Source: Patulibacter sp. (GTDB lineage: Bacteria; Actinomycetota; Thermoleophilia; Solirubrobacterales; Solirubrobacteraceae). Taken from it: 58,999 nucleotides of DNA. The notes beneath the pieces were generated by a model. It had not been told where the DNA came from, ran no database searches, and saw nothing but the letters and a program-made list of their open reading frames with translations. Shown piece by piece: positions 50,279 to 58,070 of this stretch (positions are counted from its first letter, which is position 1; each line of letters opens with the position of its first letter). The position numbers and the translations under genes were made by a program. The DNA is taken from the NCBI RefSeq assembly GCF_030655195.1, contig NZ_JAURWA010000028.1:1-58999 (forward strand), given 5' to 3'.

Positions 50279-50758
50279 GTGAAACCCGCAGCCCCGGACG
50301 ACGTGGACCTCCGAATCCTCGGTCTCCTCGTCGAGAACGGCAGGGCGTCGTACGCCAGCCTCGGCGCCGCCGTCGGCCTCAGCGCCAACGGTGCGGCCGA
50401 CCGCGTCCGGCGCCTCGAGCGCGCCGGCGTCATCCGTGGCTACCGCGCCCAGGTCGACCTGGAGAGCCTGGGCCGCGGCTTCGACGCGATCCTCGACGTC
50501 CGCCTGCTCCCCGCCGCCGAGCCCGAGGAGTTCGAGCGCCGCGCCGCCCGTCTGCCGGGCGTCCGCGAGGTCGTCTTCGTCACCGGCCGCTTCGACTACG
50601 TCCTGCGCCTGGCCTGCCGCGACGCGGAGGACCTCGACCGCACGGTCCGCGCGATCCGCACCGGTGCGGGCGTGGCGCAGACCGAGACGCGCGTCGTGAT
50701 GCGCGCGCTCCGGACCGACCGCCTGGACCCGCCGCCGGGGCGGCAGGCGGTGGGCTGA
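50279..50758 (+). CDS. Lrp/AsnC family regulator
   Basis: A 159-residue regulator with an N-terminal HTH (DVDLRILGLLVENGRASYASLGAAVGLSANGAADRVRRLERAGVI) and a C-terminal RAM effector domain (RFDYVLRLACRDAEDLDRTVRAI). Divergence from alanine dehydrogenase matches the AldR-ald pairs of mycobacteria, in which the Lrp-type protein responds to alanine and controls ald. The RAM domain is shorter than usual. GTG at 50279 is chosen because the family HTH begins 9 residues later. The 83-nt intergenic region should hold both promoters and the operator; no clear dyad stands out. Confidence 0.9.
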   Translation: MKPAAPDDVDLRILGLLVENGRASYASLGAAVGLSANGAADRVRRLERAGVIRGYRAQVDLESLGRGFDAILDVRLLPAAEPEEFERRAARLPGVREVVFVTGRFDYVLRLACRDAEDLDRTVRAIRTGAGVAQTETRVVMRALRTDRLDPPPGRQAVG

Positions 50759-50780
50759 CCACGAGCGCCGGCGCTCGTGG
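50759..50780 (+). terminator. 22-nt palindromic hairpin after Lrp gene
   Basis: CCACGAGCGCC/GGCGCTCGTGG, a perfect palindrome starting on the base after the stop codon; the right arm is partly repeated at 50781-50791. The remaining stretch to 51028 shows no gene or other signal apart from the DUF2630 promoter. Confidence 0.7.
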
Positions 50781-51028
50781 CGGCGCTCGTGGGCACTGCC
50801 CCGGCCCTCGGCGAGATCGTCGGAACATGCTCGGGACGCCGAGGTCGTCTACCGCTCCGGGCAGGTTGGCGGTACGCGCACGTCTGCCGTGCCTCCGGTG
50901 CCGAAGTCGACCGGGGAACGGCAGGCTCGACGGGTGGTGCAGGTCCCCGACGAGCCCCGACGAGGGACTCGCGGCGTTGCGGACCCAGTCGCGACCGCCC
51001 CGTGGTGCGGGTCTGCGACCCTCGGTCC

Positions 51029-51283
51029 ATGCCCACCGACGCAGAGATCCAGAACCAGATCGAGACGCTCGAGCAGGAGCAGCACCGCCTGCGCGAGCGC
51101 GAGGGGGAGCCGGAGCCCGATCCGACGCTCGCGCAGGACGCCGCGCGGATCGAGGAGATCCGCGTCGACCTCGAGGTCCTCTGGGACTACCTGCGCCAGC
51201 GTCGGGCGCTCGCCGAGGCCGGCGAGGACCCCGAGGGCGCCGCGCCACGCTCGCCGGAGACCATCGAGCGCTACTGGCAGTAG
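51029..51283 (+). CDS. DUF2630 family protein
   Basis: An 84-residue helical protein of the actinobacterial DUF2630 family, unknown function. IQNQIETLEQEQHRLREREGE and RVDLEVLWDYLRQRRALAEAGEDPEGAAPRSPETIERYWQ match the family's two helices and conserved C-terminal WDxLRQRRA motif. GACCCT (51017-51022) lies 6 nt before the ATG, suggesting a leaderless mRNA. Confidence 0.88.
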   Translation: MPTDAEIQNQIETLEQEQHRLREREGEPEPDPTLAQDAARIEEIRVDLEVLWDYLRQRRALAEAGEDPEGAAPRSPETIERYWQ

Positions 51284-51306
51284 CCCGTCGCGGTCAGGGC
51301 CTGGGC

Positions 51307-51468
51307 CGCGCGCGGACGCCGCAACCCAGGACGCGTAGCCGTCGCGGGCCGGGCTCGGCCCGCGCGCGGAAGCCGCGACCCAGGACGCGTGGCCGTCGCG
51401 GCCCGGGCCCGGGCCCGCAACCGCGACGAGCGGGCGCGCCGGAACCGAGGGGCGCGTCGGCCCGGACG
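51307..51468. repeat. 54-bp tandem repeats between convergent genes
   Basis: Two clear copies start at 51307 and 51361, both opening with CGCGCGCGGA and containing CCCAGGACGCGT; a third, degenerate copy follows from 51415. They lie between the DUF2630 stop (51283) and the NrdJ stop (51572). Confidence 0.75.
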
Positions 51469-51470
51469 CG

Positions 51471-51559
51471 CGACGGGCGCCTCTCGGCGCCCGTCGTGGT
51501 CCTGCTCGGGTCCGTCGCCGCTCGGGCGCCGGACCGTGGTGACGCGACGTCGCGTCACC
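51471..51559. terminator. two strong hairpins before NrdJ stop
   Basis: CGACGGGCGCC-TCTC-GGCGCCCGTCG (51471-51496, 11-bp stem) and the perfect 22-nt palindrome GGTGACGCGAC/GTCGCGTCACC (51538-51559). The second is 12 nt beyond the NrdJ stop on its strand. Confidence 0.7.
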
Positions 51560-51571
51560 GGGGGCGTCGGC

Positions 51572-54478
51572 TCAGCCGCAACCCGTGTTGTTGCCGCAGC
51601 TGGAGCACGTGTAGCACGCGCCGGTGCGCTGCATCATGCCGCCGCAGTCGCCGCAGACCGGGCCCAGCTCGATGTCCGGACCCTTGGCCTGGACGCGCGC
51701 GGGGACGACCGGCGGGGTGTCCGTCGCGGCGTTCAGCGGCGCCTGCTTGCCGGCGGGCGGCGTCGCCGTGCCGGCCGAGCCGGTCACCGGCGTGCCGGTG
51801 GCCGTCGGCACGATGCTCGCCGGGCGGGCGGTGTCGCCGCCGCCGGAGATGACGTCCTGCGCGTTCTGGCGGTGGCGCACGGCGTCGGTCCGGATGCCGA
51901 GCTCCTCCTGGATGTCGGCGTCCAGGAAGCGGCTGGCGAGCCAGCGCATGAAGTAGTCCGGCATGGACTTGGCGAACGGGATCTCGGGGTTGGTCGTGAT
52001 CCCCTCCGGCTCGAAGCGCATGTACGCGAACTTGCGCACGAGCGTCTCGAGCGGCACGCCGTACTGCAGCGCGATCGACACCGAGGTGGCGAAGGAGTTC
52101 ATCATGCCGCGGACGGCGGAGCCCTCCTTGCCGATGTCGGTGAGGAAGATCTCGCCGACGGACCCGTCCTCGTACTTGCCGGCGGTGATGTAGCCCTCGT
52201 GGCCGCCGATCGAGAACTTGTGCGTGATCGACTGGCGCTCGCGCGGCATGCGACGGCGCTGCGGGCCGAGCTCGGCGCGCAGGCGGGTCTCGGCCTCGGC
52301 GACGGCGACGCCGACGGCCTTGGCGACGATCTCGTCGACCTGCTCCTGGGCGACGACGTCGTCGTCCTGCGCGTCCGTGCGCAGGGCCTGCGCGGTCTTG
52401 GAGCCGTCGCGGTAGATGGCCAGCGCCTTGACGCCCAGGCGCCAGGCCTCGGTGTAGGCCTCGGCGATGTCCTCGACCGTGGCGGTCTTGGGCATGTTGA
52501 CCGTCTTCGAGATCGCGCCCGAGAGGAACGGCTGCGTGGCGCCCATCATCTTGATGTGGCCCATGTGCGTGATCGCGCGGGCGCCGACGGCCACGTCGAA
52601 CACCGAGAGGTGCTCGTCCTTGAGGCCCGGGGCGCCGACGATCGTGCCGTGCTCGTTGGTGAAGGCGATGATCTGGTCGACCTGCTCGGGCGAGTAGCCG
52701 AGCTCCTTCAGCGCCAGCGGCACCGTGCGGTTGACGATGACCATGTTGCCGCCGCCGACGAGCTCCTTGTACTTGACGAGCGAGAAGTCCGGCTCGATGC
52801 CGGTCGTGTCGCAGTCCATGAGGAAGGAGATCGTGCCGGTCGGCGCCAGGACGGTGGCCTGCGCGTTGCGGTAGCCGTGCTGCTCGCCGAGCTCGACGGC
52901 CTCCTCCCAGGAGCGCTGGGCGGCCTTGAGCAGCGGCACGTCGCCGGCGTCGACGTCGTCGATCTCGTAGGACGCGTCGCGGTGCATCCGCATGACCGCG
53001 TTGTGCGGCTCGCGGTTCTCGGCGTAGGCCTCGAACGGGCCGATGGCCGCGGAGATCTCCGCGGAGCGGCGGTACGCGCGGCCGGTCATCAGGGCGGTGA
53101 TCGCGGCGGCGGTGGCGCGGCCGTGGTCGGAGTCGTACGGCATGCCCTTGGACATCAGGAGGGCGCCGAGGTTGGCGTAGCCCAGGCCGAGCTGGCGGAA
53201 GCGGCGGGCGTTCTCGCCGATCTTCTCGGTCGGGTAGCTCGACGGCCCGACGATGATCTCCTGCGCGAGCAGGAGGACGTCGACGGTGTGCTCGAACGTC
53301 GGGACGTCGAACGTGCCGTCCGTCCGGCGGAACTTCATGAGGTTGATCGACGCGAGGTTGCAGGCCGAGTCGTCGACGTGCATGTACTCCGAGCACGGGT
53401 TCGACGCGTTGATGCGGCCGGAGTTCGGCGACGTGTGCCAGCGGTTGATCGTCGTGTCGTACTGCATGCCCGGATCGGCGCAGCGCCAGGCGGCCTGCGC
53501 GATCTCGTTCATGAGCGTGCGCGCGCGGAAGCTCGGCGTCTCGACGTCGGCGGCCTCCTTGTTGCGGGGCGTCGTCTGCCACTCCTGGTCGTCGACGACG
53601 GCCTGCATGAAGTCGTCGGAGACGCGGACCGAGTTGTTCGCGTTCTGGTACTGGATCGAGGTGAAACCGTCACCGTCGATGGACATGTCGAAGCCGGCCT
53701 TCGCCAGGGCCTCGGCCTTGTCCTCCTCCTTCGCCTTGCACTGCACGAACTCGAGGATGTCCGGGTGGTCGACGTCGAGGACGACCATCTTGGCCGCGCG
53801 ACGGGTCTTGCCGCCGGACTTGATCGTGCCGGCCCAGGAGTCCGCGCCGCGCATGAACGAGACGGGGCCCGAGGCGGTGCCGCCCTTGGACAGCGGCTCC
53901 ATCGAGCCGCGGATGTTCGACAGGTTGATGCCGGAGCCGGAGCCACCGCGGAAGATGCGGCCCTCCTTGGTGTTCCACTCCAGGATCGAGTCCATCGAGT
54001 CGTCGACGGAGAGGATGAAGCACGCCGAGCACTGCGGCGACTCCTCGAACCCGACGTTGAACCAGACCGGCGAGTTGAACGCGGCGAGCTGGTTGAGCAG
54101 GATGTACGTCAGCTCGGCCTCGAACGCGTCGCCGTCCTCCGGCGTCGCGAAGTAGGCGAGGGAGCGGCCCCAGTCGGCGATCGTGCCGGCCACGCGGCCG
54201 ACGATCTGCCGCACGGAGCTCTCGCGTGCCGGCGTGTCGATCTGTCCGCGGAAGTACTTCTGCGTGACGATGTTGGTGGCGTTCTGCGACCACGTGGTCG
54301 GGAACTCCACGCCGCGCTGGACGAACGCGGGCTTCTCCGGGTTGCCGATGACGGCGTCGCGGAGCTCCCATTCGACCTGGTCGAACGGGTGGACGCCCGG
54401 CGTCGTGAACCGGCGACTGACCGAGAGCGCCTGCTCGGCTCGCTGGTCGCTGATGATGGGCGAGTTCGCCGGTTCCAT
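51572..54478 (-). CDS. nrdJ: vitamin B12-dependent (class II) ribonucleotide reductase
   Basis: A 968-residue adenosylcobalamin-dependent reductase that converts ribonucleotides to deoxyribonucleotides. Active-site elements are visible: ACFILSVDDSMDSI (first Cys of the redox pair), GGSGSGINLSNIRG, NPCSEYMHVDDSACNLASINL with the thiyl-radical Cys and the NxCxE motif, and APTGTISFLMDCDTTGIEPDFSL. A Thr/Pro/Ala-rich linker leads to the C-terminal Cys-rich tail CGDCGGMMQRTGACYTC with CSSCGNNTGC, typical of actinobacterial NrdJ. AGAGGA lies upstream of the ATG. Active with or without oxygen, so it suits fluctuating oxygen. Confidence 0.96.
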   Translation of the reverse strand: MEPANSPIISDQRAEQALSVSRRFTTPGVHPFDQVEWELRDAVIGNPEKPAFVQRGVEFPTTWSQNATNIVTQKYFRGQIDTPARESSVRQIVGRVAGTIADWGRSLAYFATPEDGDAFEAELTYILLNQLAAFNSPVWFNVGFEESPQCSACFILSVDDSMDSILEWNTKEGRIFRGGSGSGINLSNIRGSMEPLSKGGTASGPVSFMRGADSWAGTIKSGGKTRRAAKMVVLDVDHPDILEFVQCKAKEEDKAEALAKAGFDMSIDGDGFTSIQYQNANNSVRVSDDFMQAVVDDQEWQTTPRNKEAADVETPSFRARTLMNEIAQAAWRCADPGMQYDTTINRWHTSPNSGRINASNPCSEYMHVDDSACNLASINLMKFRRTDGTFDVPTFEHTVDVLLLAQEIIVGPSSYPTEKIGENARRFRQLGLGYANLGALLMSKGMPYDSDHGRATAAAITALMTGRAYRRSAEISAAIGPFEAYAENREPHNAVMRMHRDASYEIDDVDAGDVPLLKAAQRSWEEAVELGEQHGYRNAQATVLAPTGTISFLMDCDTTGIEPDFSLVKYKELVGGGNMVIVNRTVPLALKELGYSPEQVDQIIAFTNEHGTIVGAPGLKDEHLSVFDVAVGARAITHMGHIKMMGATQPFLSGAISKTVNMPKTATVEDIAEAYTEAWRLGVKALAIYRDGSKTAQALRTDAQDDDVVAQEQVDEIVAKAVGVAVAEAETRLRAELGPQRRRMPRERQSITHKFSIGGHEGYITAGKYEDGSVGEIFLTDIGKEGSAVRGMMNSFATSVSIALQYGVPLETLVRKFAYMRFEPEGITTNPEIPFAKSMPDYFMRWLASRFLDADIQEELGIRTDAVRHRQNAQDVISGGGDTARPASIVPTATGTPVTGSAGTATPPAGKQAPLNAATDTPPVVPARVQAKGPDIELGPVCGDCGGMMQRTGACYTCSSCGNNTGCG

Positions 54479-54880
54479 GCCTGCCTACGTTCCTCTGGGA
54501 TTGCCGTGCCGTGCTGCTTCCCGGAGGTCGATGGGGCGGCCTGCTTCGAGGCTGCCGGACCGTCCGGGCGAAGGTGGTTCCCGGGCTCCCGTGACGAGTC
54601 ACAGGGGCGACGGACGGACACCATGACGCACACGGCCGACGGAACCGCGGCCCCGGAGGCCCTCCGGAGCCCGACCCGCATCGGATCGCCTGCAAACACC
54701 GGCGAAAAGAAATTTCGGCCGCGATCCGTCCAGCGTCGGACTCGTACCGACGGCCATGTCCGGACCGTCCACCGTCCACGCCGTGAGCCGCCGGAGGACC
54801 GGACGGACCGCCCGCGTCGGACCGGTGCCGGAACGTCCGAGAACGGCCTCCGTGCTCACGGAATTCCCCCGCCGATACGC
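54479..54880 (-). promoter_or_regulatory. long upstream region of nrdJ
   Basis: About 400 nt without a supported gene. I looked on the minus strand for a cobalamin riboswitch (GCCACTG B12-box-like and AACTGTGA segments) and for NrdR boxes and saw neither. A locally AT-rich patch with a CGAAA-TTTCT-TTTCG hairpin lies at 54702-54716. The promoter could not be fixed. Confidence 0.35.
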
Positions 54881-54911
54881 CCGGATCGCCAGTGTGGCAC
54901 TGGCGATCCGG
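54881..54911 (-). terminator. perfect 14-bp hairpin
   Basis: CCGGATCGCCAGTG-TGG-CACTGGCGATCCGG, a 14-bp stem with a 3-nt loop. It is 64 nt beyond the stop of the secreted protein gene (54975) and upstream of nrdJ, so it probably separates the two minus-strand genes. Confidence 0.75.
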
Positions 54912-54974
54912 TGAGGGTGGGGCCGCGTGCCGATGCCGTCCGGGGAGCGGTCCGACGTCCGGACCGCGGTGCGC

Positions 54975-55712
54975 TCAGCGGCCGGTGCCGAACCGCATCC
55001 AGTCGCGGAACTCGGCCCAGCGCAGGCCGATCCGCCAGCCGGCCTCACCCATCGAGTGGCCCAAGGGCGTCAGCCACGCGACGCGTCCGGTGGCGTTGAC
55101 GAACGCCCAGCCCAGGGCAGCCGCCGCGACGATCGCGGCGGCCAGGACCGCCCAGGTCCACCCCGCGGGGCCGTCGTCGGTCGGGGTCTCGGCGCGGGCG
55201 GCGATGATGCCGTCCTGCGCGGCCGGGGCCGGCTGCACCGCCGCGGCGGGGGCCGGGGTCGTGGGGGCCGGTGCGACCGGGGCGGTCGTCGTCGCCGGTG
55301 CGGTCGAGGTGGTGGTCGTCACGGGCGCGGCCGAGGTCGTCGTCGGGGCCGCCTGCGTCGGACCGGCCGCGCCCGTGGTCGTCCCGCCGCCGCCCGAGGG
55401 CTTCGCGTCGTCCTTGCAGGAGCCGCCGGCCGCGATCGCCTTGTCGAGCGCGTCGGGGAAGCCCGGGAGGTACTGCTCCGAGTCGCTGCCGAGGCGGTCC
55501 TTCGCGTCGCGCAGCTCCTTCACGGTGTACTTGCAGGCCGCGATCTCCTGCGTCTTGCGGAAGTCCGTGTAGATGTCGTCGAAGGTGTCCGCCGTCGCGA
55601 CGCCGACCGCCGGGACGAGCAGGACGAGCGCCGTCAGGAACGCGACGAGCGCCGTACGCAGCGCGGACGGCGCGCCGGTCGGGCGCGGGTGACGGATGAC
55701 ACGGACGACCAC
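54975..55712 (-). CDS. secreted or membrane-anchored Thr/Pro/Ala-rich protein
   Basis: A 245-residue protein of unknown family. An N-terminal hydrophobic signal (ALVAFLTALVLLVPAVGVATA, cleaved near residue 42) precedes a small domain with two Cys (EIAACKYTVKELRDAKDRLG and AGGSCKDD). A low-complexity Thr/Pro/Ala stretch (about 110-165) follows, then a membrane segment near residue 190-205 and a Trp-rich cytoplasmic tail. It may span the wall with its linker. The GTG start is 6 nt after TACCAT (55724-55719), and it is divergent from the O-antigen ligase-like gene. Confidence 0.78.
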   Translation of the reverse strand: MVVRVIRHPRPTGAPSALRTALVAFLTALVLLVPAVGVATADTFDDIYTDFRKTQEIAACKYTVKELRDAKDRLGSDSEQYLPGFPDALDKAIAAGGSCKDDAKPSGGGGTTTGAAGPTQAAPTTTSAAPVTTTTSTAPATTTAPVAPAPTTPAPAAAVQPAPAAQDGIIAARAETPTDDGPAGWTWAVLAAAIVAAAALGWAFVNATGRVAWLTPLGHSMGEAGWRIGLRWAEFRDWMRFGTGR

Positions 55713-55718
55713 GGGTCG

Positions 55719-55727
55719 ATGGTAGCG
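55719..55727. promoter_or_regulatory. overlapping divergent -10 boxes
   Basis: ATGGTAGCGT reads TAGCGT (55722-55727) on the plus strand and TACCAT (55724-55719) on the minus strand. The minus box is 6 nt from the GTG at 55712; the plus box is 12 nt from the ATG at 55740. The two genes cannot easily be transcribed at once. Confidence 0.5.
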
Positions 55728-55739
55728 TCGGGCCCCTCA

Positions 55740-57971
55740 ATGCACGCCGCCCTCCGAACGCTCCGAGCAGGACGGGCGGCGCGGGACCTCCGACCCTCGC
55801 CGGGCGGGCTCCTCCTCGCCGCCCTCCTCGCGGTGGGCACGGGCGTCGCGTTCGCGGGCGGTGGCTACGGGCAGACCGCCTCCGCCGTCGCGGTCTGCCT
55901 CACCGCGCTGCTCTCCGTCGCCGTCGGCGCGATGGTGGCCGGCGGCCTGGGGCGGATGCTCCCGCGTCGCGACGCCGCGCTCGGCATCGTCCTGCTGCTC
56001 GCCTTCGCCCTCTGGGCGCTGATCGCCACCGCGTGGAGCGTCCGTCCGGACCGCTCCGTGGCGTGGGGCGCGCTCGTGGCCGCCTACGCGCTGGCCGTGT
56101 TCGTCGCCGGGGCCGCCGCGCGGATCACGCCCTCGGCGCGCCTGATCGCGGTGCTCGCCCTGATCGGCGGCAGCGTCCTGCTCTGCGGTGCGGCGCTGGT
56201 CACGCGCCTGTCGCCCGACACCGCCGTGACGATCGGCGGCCTCGACAACGCGATCCGCCTGCGCGGGCCCCTGGACTACTGGAACGCGCTGGGTCTCGTC
56301 GCGGCGATCGGCGCGCTCGCCGCCGGGCGCCAGGCCGTCGACGGCGCCCGCCCGGTGGCCTGGCGGGTCCTCAGCGGAGCGGTCGTGCCGCCGATGATCG
56401 GGACCCTGCTGCTCTCGCAGTCGCGCGGAGCGATCGCGGCGCTCGTCGTCGGGATCGTCGTCGTCGCGTGGTCCTCCGGCGCGGCGCGCCTCCGGCTCCC
56501 GGCGATGATCGCGGCGGCGGCCGTCGCGGCGATCCCGCTGTCGATCACCGGGACCGGTCGGGTGGAGGGCTCCGCCGTCGTCCCGCAGGACGGTCGCGCG
56601 GCGGTCCTGGGCGGCCTGGTCGCCGCGGTGCTGCTCGGCGGCCTGATCGCCCTGGCGTTGCGAGAGGTCGAGCGCCGCGTCGCCTGGGACCCGCGGCGCA
56701 CCGTCGGGGTGCTGCGGGCGGGAGCGGCCGTCGGGCTCGTGGCGCTGATCGTCGGGGCCGGCGTCTTCGTCGTCTCGCAGGGCAGCCCGGGCGCCGCCGC
56801 CACGTCCCTGCGCGACAGCGTCGCGTCGGTCGACGAGGTCGCCCCGGTCTCCGGCGCGGACCGGCTGCTGTCGGTCTCCTCGTCCAACCGCACCGGGTGG
56901 TGGGCCGAGGCCGTCGGCGCCTGGGCCGACCGTCCCCTGCAGGGGTGGGGCCCCAGCGGCTTCGGCACGATCCGCAAGAGCTACCGGCAGGACACCACCG
57001 AGGTCACCCAGCCCCACAGCCTGCCGCTGCAGGTGCTGGCGGAGACGGGCGTGATCGGCTTCGCCCTGCTCGGCACGGCGCTGTGGCTCCTCGTGCGCGT
57101 GGGCGTGCGACGCCTGCGCCGGATGCGCGAGGAGGGCGTCGACCCGCGGCAGCTCGCGCTCCAGGCCACGCTCCTGGGGGCCGTCGCCGCCTGGCTGGTG
57201 CAGTGCGGCATCGACTGGCACTTCGACCTGCCCGGCGTGTCGATCCCGATCCTGGCGGCGCTCGGGGTCGCGGCGGCCGCCCCGGCCCCGCGCCGCTCCC
57301 CGGTCGAGGCCGACGGCACCGTGGCGCCCGCGACGATCGAGGAGCTCGACCGGCAGCTGGACCGGGAGGAGCGCCCGGCGGCCGGCGGCGCGCTGGTCCT
57401 GACGCTGACCCTCGCCGTCGCGCTCGTCCTCGCCGTCGCGACCGTGGCGCCCGTGATCGGCGACCGGCTGGCGTCCGACGCCCAGGACCGGCTGGCCGGC
57501 GGATCCGACGCGCGGGGGCTGAAGGCCGCCACGAGCGACGTCGCGCTGGCGGCCGCGCTGGACCCGTTCGGGCTCAAGCCGCTCGAGGTCGGGCGCTCCA
57601 TCGCCGAGCGTCGCGGCAACCTGCTCGAGGCCCGGCGGCTCGCCCTGCGCGAGACCGTCCGCCAGCCCGACAACCCGGACTCGTGGAGCGCCCTGGCCTC
57701 CGTCGGCGGGGCGCTGGCCGACCGCTCCGGCATGCGGATCGCCGCGAAGCGCGCCGTCGCGCTGGACCCCTACGGCGTGCTGGCGATCAACCAGCTCGCC
57801 GCGGCCCTGGGCCGCCGCGCTCCCCCCGAGGCCTCGCCCACCGCCACCGCCACGCCGCTGCGGCTGCCGGAGGGCACGGTCGCCGGGACCGTGGGGACGA
57901 CGGGTGGGGCCGGCGCGACCACGACGACGCCGCAGGGGACCGCCACACCGGGCGCGACGACGGCGCCCTGA
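55740..57971 (+). CDS. O-antigen ligase-like (Wzy_C) membrane protein with TPR-like tail
   Basis: A 743-residue protein with about 12 membrane segments. The first 500 residues carry the O-antigen ligase/polymerase pattern: ATAWSVRPDRSVAWGAL, GPLDYWNALGLV, SQSRGAIAALVVGI and the large-loop motif NRTGWWAEAVGAWADRPLQGWGPSGFGTIR followed by PHSLPLQVLAETGVIGF. After another helix at about 555-575 the C-terminal 170 residues look like TPR-type helices (ALDPFGLKPLEVGRSIAERRGNLLEARRLAL) and a Thr/Pro/Gly-rich end. It probably joins or polymerises sugars on a cell-surface carrier. Actinobacteria lack LPS, so the acceptor is unknown. Confidence 0.87.
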   Translation: MHAALRTLRAGRAARDLRPSPGGLLLAALLAVGTGVAFAGGGYGQTASAVAVCLTALLSVAVGAMVAGGLGRMLPRRDAALGIVLLLAFALWALIATAWSVRPDRSVAWGALVAAYALAVFVAGAAARITPSARLIAVLALIGGSVLLCGAALVTRLSPDTAVTIGGLDNAIRLRGPLDYWNALGLVAAIGALAAGRQAVDGARPVAWRVLSGAVVPPMIGTLLLSQSRGAIAALVVGIVVVAWSSGAARLRLPAMIAAAAVAAIPLSITGTGRVEGSAVVPQDGRAAVLGGLVAAVLLGGLIALALREVERRVAWDPRRTVGVLRAGAAVGLVALIVGAGVFVVSQGSPGAAATSLRDSVASVDEVAPVSGADRLLSVSSSNRTGWWAEAVGAWADRPLQGWGPSGFGTIRKSYRQDTTEVTQPHSLPLQVLAETGVIGFALLGTALWLLVRVGVRRLRRMREEGVDPRQLALQATLLGAVAAWLVQCGIDWHFDLPGVSIPILAALGVAAAAPAPRRSPVEADGTVAPATIEELDRQLDREERPAAGGALVLTLTLAVALVLAVATVAPVIGDRLASDAQDRLAGGSDARGLKAATSDVALAAALDPFGLKPLEVGRSIAERRGNLLEARRLALRETVRQPDNPDSWSALASVGGALADRSGMRIAAKRAVALDPYGVLAINQLAAALGRRAPPEASPTATATPLRLPEGTVAGTVGTTGGAGATTTTPQGTATPGATTAP

Positions 57972-58070
57972 GCGCGCGGCGGCGCCGCGACGCACCGGTC
58001 CGTCACCGCGAACCGCCGTCGGACGGTCGGTCCCGGCGACCATCACCGCCAGGCGGCGCCGCGGTCCCCC

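Noticed and set aside
54479..54880. Cobalamin riboswitch upstream of nrdJ
   Set aside because: I compared the minus strand with the conserved core segments and B12 box and found no convincing match. The GCCAGTG-like bases at 54888-54904 are explained by the perfect hairpin.
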